A stretch of DNA of 64,000 nt from Terripilifer ovatus (GTDB lineage: Bacteria > Pseudomonadota > Alphaproteobacteria > Rhizobiales > Beijerinckiaceae). The position numbers and the translations under genes are program-made. The notes under the pieces are model-generated. The model had not been told where the DNA came from. It did no database searches and worked only from the letters and a program-made list of their open reading frames with translations. Below, piece after piece: positions 43,490 to 52,818 of the stretch. The stretch lies in assembly GCA_029222685.1 (NCBI GenBank), contig JARHVB010000008.1:390767-454766 (forward strand), read 5' to 3'. Each line of letters opens with the position of its first letter. Position 1 is the stretch's first letter.

Positions 43490-45148
43490 ATGGCAATGGC
43501 AGGCACAATGGACGGTGCAAAGGCACGTCCCATGACGCCGGAGGAACGCAAGGTTATCATTGCGTCATCCGCCGGCACGGTTTTCGAATGGTATGATTTC
43601 TATCTCGCCGGTTCGCTCGCGGCGAACATCGCGCAGACATTTGTGCCCGGCACCAACGACACGGCGAAATTCATCTTCGTGCTGTTCGGCTTCGCCGCGG
43701 GCTTTGCGGTGCGTCCCTTCGGCGCTCTGTTCTTCGGCCGCCTCGGCGACCTTATCGGCCGCAAATACACTTTCCTCGTCACCATGACGATCATGGGTCT
43801 CTCGACGTTCGTAGTCGGCCTCCTGCCGGGTTTCGAGACGATCGGCTATCTGGCGCCCACTGCCTTCATCCTCTGCCGCCTGCTGCAGGGTCTCGCGCTC
43901 GGCGGCGAATACGGTGGCGCCGCAACCTATGTGGCCGAACACGCGCCGCAGAACCGTCGCGGCTTCTACACATCGTGGATTCAGACAACCGCGACGGTCG
44001 GCCTGTTTCTGTCCCTCATCGTCATTCTGACGTTGCGTCTCAGCATGACGCCGGAGGCCTTCGCTGCCTATGGCTGGCGCATTCCCTTCCTCGTCTCGAT
44101 CATCCTGCTCGCAGTGTCGATCTGGATCCGGTTACAACTCGCTGAATCGCCGGCCTTCATAAAAATGAAGGAAGAAGGCACACACTCCAAGGCGCCGCTG
44201 ACGGAAGCCTTCGGCCGTTGGGAGAACGCCAAGATCGCGCTGATCGCGCTGCTCGGCGGCACTGCCGGCCAGGCCGTTGTCTGGTACACGGGACAGTTCT
44301 ATGCCCTGTTCTTCCTGACGCAGACGTTGAAGGTCGACGGTACGACGGCAAACCTGCTCATTGCAGCTTCGCTGCTGGTCGGCACGCCGTTCTTCATCTT
44401 CTTCGGATGGCTGTCGGACAAGGTCGGCCGCAAGCCGATCCTGCTCGCCGGCTGCCTGATCGCGGCAGTCACCTACTTTCCGCTGTTCACCATGCTGGCG
44501 AACACGGCCAACCCGAAACTGCTCGCCGCAACCCAGAACATCAAGCTCACCCTCACCGCTGATCCGGCAGAGTGCGGCGTGCTGTTCGATCCGGTGGGCG
44601 TGCGCACCTTCACCAAACCATGCGACGTGGTGCGCCGGACCCTGGCGACAAGTTCGATCCATTACGAACTTGTTCCAGGTCCCGCAGGCCAGCCGTTGAA
44701 GGCCACGATCAACGGCGCTGACGCGCCATCTGCCCCCGCCGATCTGGTCGCGGCAGCGATCAAGGCCGGCTACCCGGCGGCCAACGATGCAACGATCCTG
44801 AAGACGCCGTCGATTGGCGGGATGCTCGGCAGCAGCCGCGCCCTCACCGCAGCCGGCATCCTGCTGATCCTCGTCATCTATGTGACGATGGTCTACGGCC
44901 CGATCGCGGCATTGCTGGTCGAACTCTTCCCGACCCGTATCCGCTATTCCGGCATGTCGCTGCCCTATCATATCGGCAACGGCTGGTTCGGCGGCTTCCT
45001 GCCGCCCACCGCCTTCGCCATCGTGGCAGCGTCCGGCAATATCTTCTCGGGCCTCTGGTATCCGATCATCATCGCGCTGATGACCTTCATCATCGGCCTG
45101 ATCCTGCTGCCGGAGACCAAGGACCGCGACATCTACGCCAACGACTGA
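43490..45148 (+). CDS. MHS-family MFS transporter with long periplasmic insert
   Basis: A 552-aa major facilitator of the metabolite:H+ symporter group (ShiA/ProP-like). FEWYDFYLAGSLAANIAQ near the start is the MHS signature, and RPFGALFFGRLGDLIGRKYT carries the MFS motif A; helices 1-8 and 9-12 are normal. Between them, about residues 338-447 form a 110-residue polar insertion containing two Cys and a Pro-rich segment, much longer than usual for this family. GGGAGAATCAC precedes the ATG at 43490; the longer frame is not supported. A strong terminator follows. Confidence 0.9.
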   Translation: MAMAGTMDGAKARPMTPEERKVIIASSAGTVFEWYDFYLAGSLAANIAQTFVPGTNDTAKFIFVLFGFAAGFAVRPFGALFFGRLGDLIGRKYTFLVTMTIMGLSTFVVGLLPGFETIGYLAPTAFILCRLLQGLALGGEYGGAATYVAEHAPQNRRGFYTSWIQTTATVGLFLSLIVILTLRLSMTPEAFAAYGWRIPFLVSIILLAVSIWIRLQLAESPAFIKMKEEGTHSKAPLTEAFGRWENAKIALIALLGGTAGQAVVWYTGQFYALFFLTQTLKVDGTTANLLIAASLLVGTPFFIFFGWLSDKVGRKPILLAGCLIAAVTYFPLFTMLANTANPKLLAATQNIKLTLTADPAECGVLFDPVGVRTFTKPCDVVRRTLATSSIHYELVPGPAGQPLKATINGADAPSAPADLVAAAIKAGYPAANDATILKTPSIGGMLGSSRALTAAGILLILVIYVTMVYGPIAALLVELFPTRIRYSGMSLPYHIGNGWFGGFLPPTAFAIVAASGNIFSGLWYPIIIALMTFIIGLILLPETKDRDIYAND

Positions 45149-45169
45149 CAATCATATCTGTCAGACCTC

Positions 45170-45203
45170 AAGGCCCCGCGGGAAACCGCGGGGCCTTTTG
45201 TTT
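45170..45203 (+). terminator. Rho-independent terminator of the MFS gene
   Basis: AAGGCCCCGCGG, a GAAA tetraloop and CCGCGGGGCCTT form a 12-bp perfect stem, followed by TTGTTTGG. It lies 21 bp after the stop. Confidence 0.92.
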
Positions 45204-45395
45204 GGCCCAAACCGGCGGCGAACGCCCGATGCGCGCAGCATCGTCTTCGTCTTCCACCGGCATGCCAGCAAGACGCCCAGGTTCGAGTTAGCACACTTCG
45301 CCCTCCAAATTGGCACGTTTAGTGCCTCTATCCCCGCAGCCATGGCAGCTGGCCGCAAACTGCCTTCGTTCGTCCTGTCCTACGGGGGGAAGTTC

Positions 45396-46400
45396 ATGGC
45401 TATTGCACAAAAATTCACCACGCTCTGCGGAGCGTTGCTTCTTGCCGCCGTATCTCACACGTCCTGCTTCGCGCTCGACAAAGTTACCCTCCAGCTCAAT
45501 TGGCTGGCAGACGGACAAAAGTCGGCGGCATTTGTCGGCCGCGACCGCGGCGTATTTCAGCGCCAGGGCATCGATCTGGAAATCAAGCGCGGTTTCGGCT
45601 CAGGCGACACATTGACGAAGCTGATCACTGGCGCAGCGGATTTCGGCTATGTCGACCTGCCAACGATCATGACCGCGGACGAGGGCCGCTTCGGCAAGAC
45701 CAAGGCGATCATGTCGTTGTTCAGCAAGTCGCCTCACGCTCTGATCACGACCACTGATTCTGGAATCAATTCTCTGAATGATCTGAAGGGCAAGACGATA
45801 GCTAGCGCGCCATTCAGCTCGACGCTGCTGTACCTGCCGTCGATCTTGCGGCGCTCCGGCATCGACATAAGTTCCGTCAATATCGCCAAGGTCGAAGCGG
45901 CAACCATGGGCCCCCTCCTGGTGCAGGGCAAGGTCGACGGTTCCATGCTTTGGTCGCCGGACGCATCTTTCGTGATGCCAATGCTGGAGAAGGCCGGCAA
46001 GAAGGGAAAGATCATCTTCCTGCTTGATGGCGGCGGCAACTTCAACATGTATTCGCTGGCTGTGGCCGCCACCGTCAAGACGATCAGCGAGCGTCCCGAC
46101 CTTGTTCGACGCTTCGTCGCCGCCCTGCTCGAATCACATGAGATCGTGCGCAAGGAGCCGGAGGCTTCCACCGCAGCCCTCGTCAAGGCAGAGCCGCAAC
46201 TCGATGTTGCGACGATGATCCAGATGACCAAGCTGACCAACGACCTCATGTTCAACGCAGAAAGTGACAAGGACGGTTTCGGCAATTTCTCGCCTGCGCT
46301 GGTCAAGGAAACCTATGACTGGATGATCCAGGCTGGCCAGGTCAAAACGCCGCAAGATCCTGAGATGTTCGTCGACCGCAGCTTCCTGCCGAAGAAGTAA
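45396..46400 (+). CDS. ABC transporter solute-binding protein, NMT1/THI5-like
   Basis: A 334-aa periplasmic binding protein. The ATG at 45396 has GGGGGAAGTTC upstream and opens a signal peptide (TLCGALLLAAVSHTSCFA). The mature start LDKVTLQLNWLADGQ and DRGVFQRQGIDLEIKRGFGS are the NMT1/nitrate-sulfonate-thiamine-precursor signature, and GYVDLPTIMTADEG is in the ligand cleft. It is followed by the ATPase and permease of the same class, then two amidohydrolases and a dioxygenase, so the ligand is likely a small cyclic N-containing or amide compound or a taurine-like acid. Exact ligand unknown. Confidence 0.92.
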   Translation: MAIAQKFTTLCGALLLAAVSHTSCFALDKVTLQLNWLADGQKSAAFVGRDRGVFQRQGIDLEIKRGFGSGDTLTKLITGAADFGYVDLPTIMTADEGRFGKTKAIMSLFSKSPHALITTTDSGINSLNDLKGKTIASAPFSSTLLYLPSILRRSGIDISSVNIAKVEAATMGPLLVQGKVDGSMLWSPDASFVMPMLEKAGKKGKIIFLLDGGGNFNMYSLAVAATVKTISERPDLVRRFVAALLESHEIVRKEPEASTAALVKAEPQLDVATMIQMTKLTNDLMFNAESDKDGFGNFSPALVKETYDWMIQAGQVKTPQDPEMFVDRSFLPKK

Positions 46401-46405
46401 GCCCG

Positions 46406-47197
46406 ATGCTCGCCGCAGAACCGGCCATCGCTTGCGATGGCATCGTCAAGGTATTCGGATCCGGAACCGACGCTCTGACCATTCTGCGCGATGCGTCGTT
46501 CGTCGTCCGCCATCAGGAATTCGTATCGATCCTCGGTTCCTCCGGATCGGGGAAATCGACACTGTTCCGTTTTATTGCCGGCCTGCTCAAGCCGACATCG
46601 GGGCACATCAAAATCCTCGGCCGGGAGGTCGAGGGACCGCGCGACGACGTCACGCTCATGTTCCAGAACCCGACCCTGTTTCCTTGGATGTCGGTGCTCG
46701 ACAACGTACTGTTTCCCATCTCATATCGCTTCGGCCGGCCGACGCGGGAACAGCAGGCCTACGCGCGGGATCTCATCGCAACGGTGGGACTGGCGGGAAA
46801 GGAAAAGTTCAGCCCTTCGCAGCTTTCCGGGGGCATGCAGCAGCGCGTCGCGCTGGCGCGGTCCCTTGTCAGACATCCTCGCATCATCCTCCTCGACGAA
46901 CCCTTTTCAGCGCTCGACGAGATGCTGCGGGAGAATCTCGCCATCGACGTGCACCGCATACTATCGAAAGCCGAATGCACGGTCGTCCTGGTGACGCATA
47001 GTATTTCAGAGGCTGTTCTCCTCTCCGATCGGGTTCTGATCCTGGCGGGCGCGCCGGCCAGTATTACCGATGTCGTCGCCGTCGACCTGCCGAGGCCGCG
47101 CACGGTAGCGACGCTTGATCACCCCGCTTATGCGGATGCCTGCCGCACGCTTCGCGCCGCGATGCGCCGCAACTTCCAGGAAGCAGCCGATGTTTAA
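46406..47197 (+). CDS. ABC transporter ATP-binding protein (SsuB/TauB type)
   Basis: A 263-aa nucleotide-binding subunit with Walker A GSSGSGKSTLFRF, signature LSGGMQQRVALARSL, Walker B IILLDEPFSALDE and H-loop VTHSISEA, all intact. It starts 5 bp after the binding-protein stop and overlaps the permease start by eight bases. The class imports nitrate, sulfonates, taurine or pyrimidine precursors. Confidence 0.94.
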   Translation: MLAAEPAIACDGIVKVFGSGTDALTILRDASFVVRHQEFVSILGSSGSGKSTLFRFIAGLLKPTSGHIKILGREVEGPRDDVTLMFQNPTLFPWMSVLDNVLFPISYRFGRPTREQQAYARDLIATVGLAGKEKFSPSQLSGGMQQRVALARSLVRHPRIILLDEPFSALDEMLRENLAIDVHRILSKAECTVVLVTHSISEAVLLSDRVLILAGAPASITDVVAVDLPRPRTVATLDHPAYADACRTLRAAMRRNFQEAADV

Positions 47198-47957
47198 ACG
47201 TCCTATTGCAATCCTGGTGCTTCTGGCCGCGTTCATTCTCTGGGAGCTGGCATGCCGCGTCTTCGACGTGCCTAGCTATCTGTTGCCCAAGCCGAGCGAA
47301 GTCATTGTGGCCGCCATCAATTTCGGTGGTAACTGGTGGAGCGCCATCACCGAAACCTTCCTGACGGTCATGTGCGGTTTTGGCCTCGCGCTGCTGATCG
47401 GTTTCCCCCTGGCCATCCTGATCTCGCATTCGCCCTTCGCCTATCGCGCCATCTATCCATTTCTTGTCATCAAGCAGTCGACGCCGATCGTCGCCGTGGC
47501 GCCCATCATCATCGTCGTCGGTGGCACGGGCCTTGTCGCCAAATCCGTCGTCGCCGCAACCGTCGCGATCTTTCCCATCGTCGTCGCCACCGCCACGGGC
47601 CTGATGGCCACACCGAAGGAATTTCTCGAGCTTGCCCGCTCCGTGCATGATCACCCGCGCAAGGCCTTGTTGCGCATTCGCCTGCCGTTCGCGGTCCGCT
47701 ACATTTTCAGCGGCCTGCGCGTCGCCATCACCCTTGCGGTGATCGGCGCCGTCGTGGCCGAATTCGTCAGCGCCGGCCGAGGGCTCGGATACCTCGTCTA
47801 TTCGTCGACCGCCTTCATGAACACGCCGATGGCTTTTGCGGCTCTGCTGGTACTTGGCTTTCTCGGCCTTGTGCTGTTTTCGCTCGTGGGAATCATTCAG
47901 GCCCTGCTGTTTCCATGGGCCAGCGAAATGCCGGCAGCCGGAGCCGCCGATGCGTGA
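47190..47957 (+). CDS. ABC transporter permease (SsuC/TauC type)
   Basis: A 255-aa permease with about six helices. The start at 47190 (MFKRPIAILVLL) has AGGAAG upstream; the longer frame from 47115 is unlikely. The ATPase-contact loop is FLELARSVHDHPRKALLRIR then LPFAVRYIFSGLRVAITLAV. It overlaps both neighbours by eight bases, so the three transport genes and the amidohydrolases are one coupled operon. Confidence 0.94.
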   Translation: MFKRPIAILVLLAAFILWELACRVFDVPSYLLPKPSEVIVAAINFGGNWWSAITETFLTVMCGFGLALLIGFPLAILISHSPFAYRAIYPFLVIKQSTPIVAVAPIIIVVGGTGLVAKSVVAATVAIFPIVVATATGLMATPKEFLELARSVHDHPRKALLRIRLPFAVRYIFSGLRVAITLAVIGAVVAEFVSAGRGLGYLVYSSTAFMNTPMAFAALLVLGFLGLVLFSLVGIIQALLFPWASEMPAAGAADA

Positions 47958-49689
47958 GATCCTGCGCAACGGCGACGTCCTGACGATGGATTCGCGGCAG
48001 CCAAGGGCCGAAGCCATCGTCATCGAAGCCGGTCGTATCGTTTTCGCGGGCTCCGACGCGGATGCGGCCGCAATGGCAAAAGCCGGTGGCCCCTGCGCGG
48101 AGACAGACCTCGCCGGCCATCAGGTCATTCCCGGCCTTATCGACATGCATGCGCATCTAGATCGTGAAGGCCTCAAGCGCGGTCTCCACACGATGACCGG
48201 TCTGCGCACGCGCAACGCCGTACTGGACCGCATCGCCGCTCTGGCCAGAGCGGCGGAAGACGGCGCATGGATCGCCACCGCGCCCATCGGCGAGCCGCCG
48301 TTCTTTTTCTTCGAAACGGAAGATGCGGAACAATCGCTCTATCCCAATCGATGGGAACTCGATGAAGTCTCTCCGCGAAATCCCGTCTATATCCGGCCGA
48401 TTCTCGGCTTCTGGCGCTGGTCTCCCTGGCCGGAGAGGCTCGTCTCCGCCGCCAACTCTCCGGCTCTGGACGCCGTCGGTATTGACAGAGACACAGTGCC
48501 CCCTTCTCCGTCGGTCGATATCGAGCGCGACCGGTCTAACCGTCCGACCGGTCGCTTTTTTGAGCGCACCACGGCCTCCATCATCGAGTTGAAATACTTC
48601 TCCAAACCGCTCGGCTTTCGTCCCGACCAGCGCCGGGAAGCGCTTCTCGTGTCGCAACAGATCGCCCTGTCGGCCGGCGTCACGACCGTGTTCGAAGGGC
48701 ATGGCGTCGAACCGGCCGTTCTTGGTGCCTATCGCGACCTGCATGACAGCAATGAATTGGCCATCAGGGCCGAGGTCAGCCTGAGCCCCAGTTGGGGATC
48801 CGCCGCGCAGCCGGACCGGTTCATCGACCGGTGGCTGGGATGGCTCGGAGGCGACGGCGTCGGCGACGACCGCTTCCGCATCAAGGGGCTGTTCGTCAAT
48901 CCGATCGTGACGGCCGATGATGCCGCGCGGGCGGCGAGCGGCAGCTATAGCGGAATGGCTGGCTACAATTTCGACAGCGCATTGGCGCCGCCATCTTTCT
49001 TGCCGATGCTGGAAAGCCTGGCGCGCAATCACATCCGTGCAGTCGGGTTGACACCGCGCCTGTTCCAGAGCTTCGACGAGGCAGCGCGGCGCCACAAACT
49101 TAGCGAGCGCGGCTGGCTCGTTCAGCACTGCGGCCATCTGCCCGCGGAACATGCGGCGATCGCCGCGCGACATCGGATCGGCATCAGCTTTCTTCCCGTC
49201 GAAGCCATGCACAAACAGGCACCGACACTGTGCAAGGATGCCGCGGTAGCCGCCGATTTCATGCCGCTTCGACGGCTGCTCGATCAGGGACAGGCGATCT
49301 CGATCGCGACCGACAATATTCCGGCATCCCTGTTCTTCGCGATCTGGTGTTGTCTCGCGCGGCAGGATTATCGCGGCCACGTTCAACCCGATCCCGATGG
49401 TGATATTTCGCGCGAGGAAGCCCTCTGGATCGCCACCATGGGTGGTGCGCGCTGTCTGGGGCGCGACGACCGACTGGGATCGATCAGCGCCGGCAAGGCC
49501 GCGGACCTCGTGGTTCTCGATCGGGATTTTTGCAAATGCCCCCTGCATGAGATTCCGGACATCCAATCGCTCGCGACAATGGTTGCTGGGGTCTGGCGGC
49601 ATGGCGACCCGCGCGCGCTGCGCGGCCGCCACACAGGCCAGGAAATGGCGCATCTAGAAACGGCGCGTCCGGAAACGGTTCATCAATGA
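47950..49689 (+). CDS. Amidohydrolase (YtcJ-like amidohydrolase-3 family)
   Basis: A 579-aa metal-dependent hydrolase. The metal site begins with H67-A-H69 (IDMHAHLDREG), further His lie in VQHCGHLP, and TDNIPAS holds the final acid. The small beta-sandwich domain at both ends (MREILRNGDVLTMDSRQPRA and GSISAGKAADLVVLDRDF) is typical. Members hydrolyse cyclic amides, N-acyl groups or imidazolones. It overlaps the permease by eight bases and the next amidohydrolase by four. The product of this enzyme may feed the next. Confidence 0.92.
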   Translation: MREILRNGDVLTMDSRQPRAEAIVIEAGRIVFAGSDADAAAMAKAGGPCAETDLAGHQVIPGLIDMHAHLDREGLKRGLHTMTGLRTRNAVLDRIAALARAAEDGAWIATAPIGEPPFFFFETEDAEQSLYPNRWELDEVSPRNPVYIRPILGFWRWSPWPERLVSAANSPALDAVGIDRDTVPPSPSVDIERDRSNRPTGRFFERTTASIIELKYFSKPLGFRPDQRREALLVSQQIALSAGVTTVFEGHGVEPAVLGAYRDLHDSNELAIRAEVSLSPSWGSAAQPDRFIDRWLGWLGGDGVGDDRFRIKGLFVNPIVTADDAARAASGSYSGMAGYNFDSALAPPSFLPMLESLARNHIRAVGLTPRLFQSFDEAARRHKLSERGWLVQHCGHLPAEHAAIAARHRIGISFLPVEAMHKQAPTLCKDAAVAADFMPLRRLLDQGQAISIATDNIPASLFFAIWCCLARQDYRGHVQPDPDGDISREEALWIATMGGARCLGRDDRLGSISAGKAADLVVLDRDFCKCPLHEIPDIQSLATMVAGVWRHGDPRALRGRHTGQEMAHLETARPETVHQ

Positions 49690-51182
49690 GCATTCTGATC
49701 AGATCGGCGCATAAGGTAATTGGCTTGCCGCACGGCGCGGTCGGCCACGATCTCGACATCCTGATCGAAGGCGATCGCATCGCGGCGATCGGAAAGGACC
49801 TCGCCGTCGAGCCCGCACGGCAATCGTCGATGGTCGTGCTCGACGGACGCCAGCGGCTGGTATTCCCCGGTCTCGTCAATGCCCATGCCCATTCCAACGA
49901 AAGCTTCGAACAGGGCCTGTCGCAGCGGCTGCCGCTCGAACTCTGGCGCCTTCGCACCTATGCAGCCGCGCCGGCGCTGACCGAGCAGGACTACTATCTT
50001 CGCGCGCTATTCTTCGGCGTGGCATCGCTGCGCGCGGGTGTCACCACCATTCAGGACGATGTGATCAATCTAGGATTCACGCCGGCCTCCGTCGATGGCG
50101 CGTGCCGCGCCTATCGCGACCTGGGCCTGCGCGCCTGGGTGACGACAAGCGTCGGCGATCGCGGTCTCGCCGAAAGCCATGCGTTTCTTCAACTCGATGA
50201 CGGCGCCTCCCGTGCCATATCGGCCGAAGCGCAGATGGCGCTGTTCTTTCGCAACCGCGAGCGCTGGCACGGTGCGGAAAACGGGCGCATTCAAATCAAC
50301 CTCGGTCCTCGAGGTCCGCAGCGTTGCTCCCCTGCCCTGCTGGCGCAGATCGGCGAGGCGGCCGAGCGCACCGGCTGCGCTGTTCACATGCATGTGCTGG
50401 AAACGCGCGGTCAGGCGGTCATGGCGCAGCAGGAATATGGTCGGTCGGCCATCGCGCACCTGCAAGATATCGGGCTGACGACGCCACGGCTGACGATCAA
50501 TCACGGCATCTGGCTGACCGACGCCGACATAGACATGCTTGCCTCGAACGGTTGTCGGGTGACGCACAACCCGTCCAGCAATCTGAAACTGGGCAGCGGC
50601 CTCTGCCGCCTACGCGATCTCCTGTCCGCCGGTATCAAAGTGGGCCTCGGCACTGACGGACTGGCGACATCCGACACGGCGGACATGCAGTTGATCGTGC
50701 GCCTGACCGCGCTGCTCCACTCGATCCAGTCTCCTGACTATGAGCGCTGGATCTCGGCTCAGGAAGCCCTGCAAATGGCGACCGTCGGCGGCGCGGCGAC
50801 CGGGCTCCATGATGGCAACCAGGGTGTGATCGGCACCGGTTTCAAAGCCGACATCATTTTGCTCGATCGCCATCATCCCGGTTTCATTCCGCTGAATGAT
50901 CCGGTCGCGCAACTGGCCTTTTCCGCCTCATCGGATGCAGTGCAGAGCGCCATCGTCGATGGCCGACTGGTGATGCACGAACGGCGCCTCACGATGCTCG
51001 ATGAGACCGAAGCGCTCGGCGTTATCGCCGAGGCTGCCGAGCGTTGGCGACGCGACGTGGCGCCTGCGACGCTCGCCGGCGCCGCCGACCTGACGCCGGC
51101 GATGGCTGCGTCCTATCACCGCTCGATCGAAGCGTTTGAAACCGAGACGTGGGCACGACCGCTCCGCTCGCGCCGGTACTAA
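49686..51182 (+). CDS. Amidohydrolase/deaminase (ATZ/TRZ-chlorohydrolase/SsnA-like family)
   Basis: A 498-aa metal-dependent deaminase or hydrolase. H67-A-H69 (NAHAHSNESFEQG), a distal His in INHGIWLTDAD, HNPSSNLKLGSG and D324 (LGTDGLATSDTADM) are the signature of cytosine-deaminase-like and triazine-hydrolase-like enzymes (MtaD, SsnA, AtzA families). It overlaps the previous amidohydrolase by four bases. Deamination of a nitrogen heterocycle is a sound family-level guess. The TauD-family dioxygenase follows. Confidence 0.92.
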   Translation: MSILIRSAHKVIGLPHGAVGHDLDILIEGDRIAAIGKDLAVEPARQSSMVVLDGRQRLVFPGLVNAHAHSNESFEQGLSQRLPLELWRLRTYAAAPALTEQDYYLRALFFGVASLRAGVTTIQDDVINLGFTPASVDGACRAYRDLGLRAWVTTSVGDRGLAESHAFLQLDDGASRAISAEAQMALFFRNRERWHGAENGRIQINLGPRGPQRCSPALLAQIGEAAERTGCAVHMHVLETRGQAVMAQQEYGRSAIAHLQDIGLTTPRLTINHGIWLTDADIDMLASNGCRVTHNPSSNLKLGSGLCRLRDLLSAGIKVGLGTDGLATSDTADMQLIVRLTALLHSIQSPDYERWISAQEALQMATVGGAATGLHDGNQGVIGTGFKADIILLDRHHPGFIPLNDPVAQLAFSASSDAVQSAIVDGRLVMHERRLTMLDETEALGVIAEAAERWRRDVAPATLAGAADLTPAMAASYHRSIEAFETETWARPLRSRRY

Positions 51183-51210
51183 TCAAAACCAAACACTAGA
51201 GGAGGACGTG

Positions 51211-52107
51211 ATGACGACGGAAACAATGGTTCGTCTGCCCTTCGAGCCCAAGCCCCTCTCACAGGCGTTGGGCGCCGAGGTAACCGATTTCGACGTCAAG
51301 TCGATCAGGCCGGACGAGGCAAAGGCGATCGTGGATTATCTGCGCGAATGCCAGGTGCTGGTCTTCCGCGATCAGCAGCTTGACCAGCCGCAGATGGTCG
51401 AGTTCCTGAAACTGTTCGGCGATCCGCTTTATCATGTTCTGAAGCAATTCCTCATCCCGCAGCATCCCGAACTGCATGTCCTCTCCAACCTTAAGACGGA
51501 GGATCAGGAGCCCGTCGGCAATGCCTACGAGGGGTTGACCTGGCACACCGACCTCAATGGACAGAACCGACCGGTGACCTTCACGGTTCTCTATGGACTC
51601 GAAGTGCCCTCCGAAGGCGGCGACACCGCGTTTGCCAGCATGTACAAGGCATTCGAGGCCCTGCCGGCGGAGCGGCGCGCGCACCTCGAAGGATTGAAAT
51701 TCATCTACAGCTACGAGAAGCAGCACCGCGTGCGCCTTCAGGTGCTGGCGGAAAAAGGCATCACCGATCACGTCTACGACAAGCCGATGAGCGACGAACA
51801 ACTGGCCTACGCCAGGCGGCGGCACGTGCTGCCGATCGTGACGCCAAATCCCTACAGCCAGCGGCTCTGGATCAATCTGGCCTCGACGGGGTGCGTCGGC
51901 ATCGAGGGCATGGACGAGGAGGAGGGACTTGCCCTCGTCGACAACCTCGTCAGCCACTGCATCCAGCCCGCGTTTCGCTATGACCATAAGTGGAAACCGC
52001 GCGACCTCGTGATGTGGGACAATCGCGGGCTTTTCCATCGGGCCGGTGAATATGACCGTAAGAAGGAGCGGCGCCTGATGTGGCGCGGCTCTATTGCCGG
52101 CGACTGA
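51211..52107 (+). CDS. TauD/TfdA family Fe(II)/2-oxoglutarate-dependent dioxygenase
   Basis: A 298-aa dioxygenase. Iron ligands are H112 and D114 (TWHTDLNG) and H276 (NRGLFHRAGEYD), with the 2-oxoglutarate arginine in RRLMWRGSI. Members include taurine dioxygenase and 2,4-D dioxygenase. A very strong ribosome site (GAGGAGGACGTG) precedes the ATG. It closes the ABC-amidohydrolase operon after a 28-bp gap, so it probably acts on the same compound, for example on a side chain or a sulfonate. It is not TauD itself by sequence alone. Confidence 0.92.
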   Translation: MTTETMVRLPFEPKPLSQALGAEVTDFDVKSIRPDEAKAIVDYLRECQVLVFRDQQLDQPQMVEFLKLFGDPLYHVLKQFLIPQHPELHVLSNLKTEDQEPVGNAYEGLTWHTDLNGQNRPVTFTVLYGLEVPSEGGDTAFASMYKAFEALPAERRAHLEGLKFIYSYEKQHRVRLQVLAEKGITDHVYDKPMSDEQLAYARRRHVLPIVTPNPYSQRLWINLASTGCVGIEGMDEEEGLALVDNLVSHCIQPAFRYDHKWKPRDLVMWDNRGLFHRAGEYDRKKERRLMWRGSIAGD

Positions 52108-52226
52108 GGTTCCGATGCCGCGGCCTCGCACGTGCGCGATCACACAGCCGCCGGGCGAGAGATCTCCTACTTCGCATCATCGCCGGTTGAGAGACGTCTC
52201 CGGCCTGACCAAAGCAGGAGAAACAC

Positions 52227-52520
52227 ATGACCAAGTTTTCGAAGACCGCCCTCACCGCATCCGTAGGCGCCCTGGCGATTGCCGCCACCTTCGCCGTCTC
52301 CGCCACCCCGGCAGCCGCCGGCTGGCATGGCCATGGCTACGGCGGCGGCCTTGCTGCCGGCCTGCTCGGCGCGGCCATCGTCGGCAGCGCTATCGCGGCG
52401 CAGCCCACCTATTACGCCGCGCCCGTCTACTGCGGCTGCCGTGGACACCGCCATGTGGCCCGCAAGCCGGTCTACAACCGCTTTGGGCAGGTCGTCGGCT
52501 TCCGTCGGATTGTCTACTAA
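52227..52520 (+). CDS. Small exported Gly/Cys-containing protein, 97 aa
   Basis: A secreted protein with AGGAGAAACAC before the ATG and a signal peptide (TASVGALAIAATFAVSATPAAAG). The mature part is GWHGHGYGGGLAAGLLGAAI, an Ala/Gly hydrophobic stretch, then YCGCRGHRHVARKP and a basic end. Such small 'AAGWHGHG'-type exported proteins are frequent in Hyphomicrobiales and lack a known role. Confidence 0.8.
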   Translation: MTKFSKTALTASVGALAIAATFAVSATPAAAGWHGHGYGGGLAAGLLGAAIVGSAIAAQPTYYAAPVYCGCRGHRHVARKPVYNRFGQVVGFRRIVY

Positions 52521-52580
52521 ACAGAAATCGAACGCGAATTCGCGGCTGCGGACACCCTTCCGCTACGACCACCGCGAACC

Positions 52581-52609
52581 AAGCCCTCTGGCCCCCAGCC
52601 GGAGGGCTT
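52581..52609. other. 12-bp hairpin after the small exported protein gene
   Basis: AAGCCCTCTGGC and GCCGGAGGGCTT pair with one T-G pair around a 5-base loop. No T tract follows on either strand. It lies 60 bp after the stop at 52520 and 100 bp before tRNA-Thr and may cause weak transcription termination or message-end stabilisation. Confidence 0.5.
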
Positions 52610-52708
52610 GTGCGTTGTGGACGGTCCGGGAAAGATAATTCCCAGCGAATATTGCGCTGCGGCTCCCCGGCTGATAGCTGAGACGCCGTTGCAACGCTCC
52701 TGGAGCGG

Positions 52709-52783
52709 GCCGGCATAGCTCAGCGGTAGAGCAGCGGTTTTGTAAACCGAAGGTCGGGAGTTCAATCCTCTCTGCCGGCACCA
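52709..52783 (+). tRNA. tRNA-Thr (TGT)
   Basis: A 75-nt tRNA with acceptor GCCGGCA/TGCCGGC, D arm GCTCAGCGGTAGAGC, anticodon loop TTTGTAA giving anticodon TGT, T loop TTCAATC and encoded CCA at 52781-52783. The anticodon stem carries one G-A mismatch at its base. No integrase or attachment site is next to it. Confidence 0.97.
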
Positions 52784-52818
52784 TTTTCTTCTTGTTCCAA
52801 CCTTCCGGTCAGAAGCCC

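Noticed and set aside
52709-52783. tRNA-Thr as a possible integration site of a mobile island
   Set aside because: No integrase, excision factor or duplicated tRNA end is seen on either side; the neighbouring genes are ordinary.
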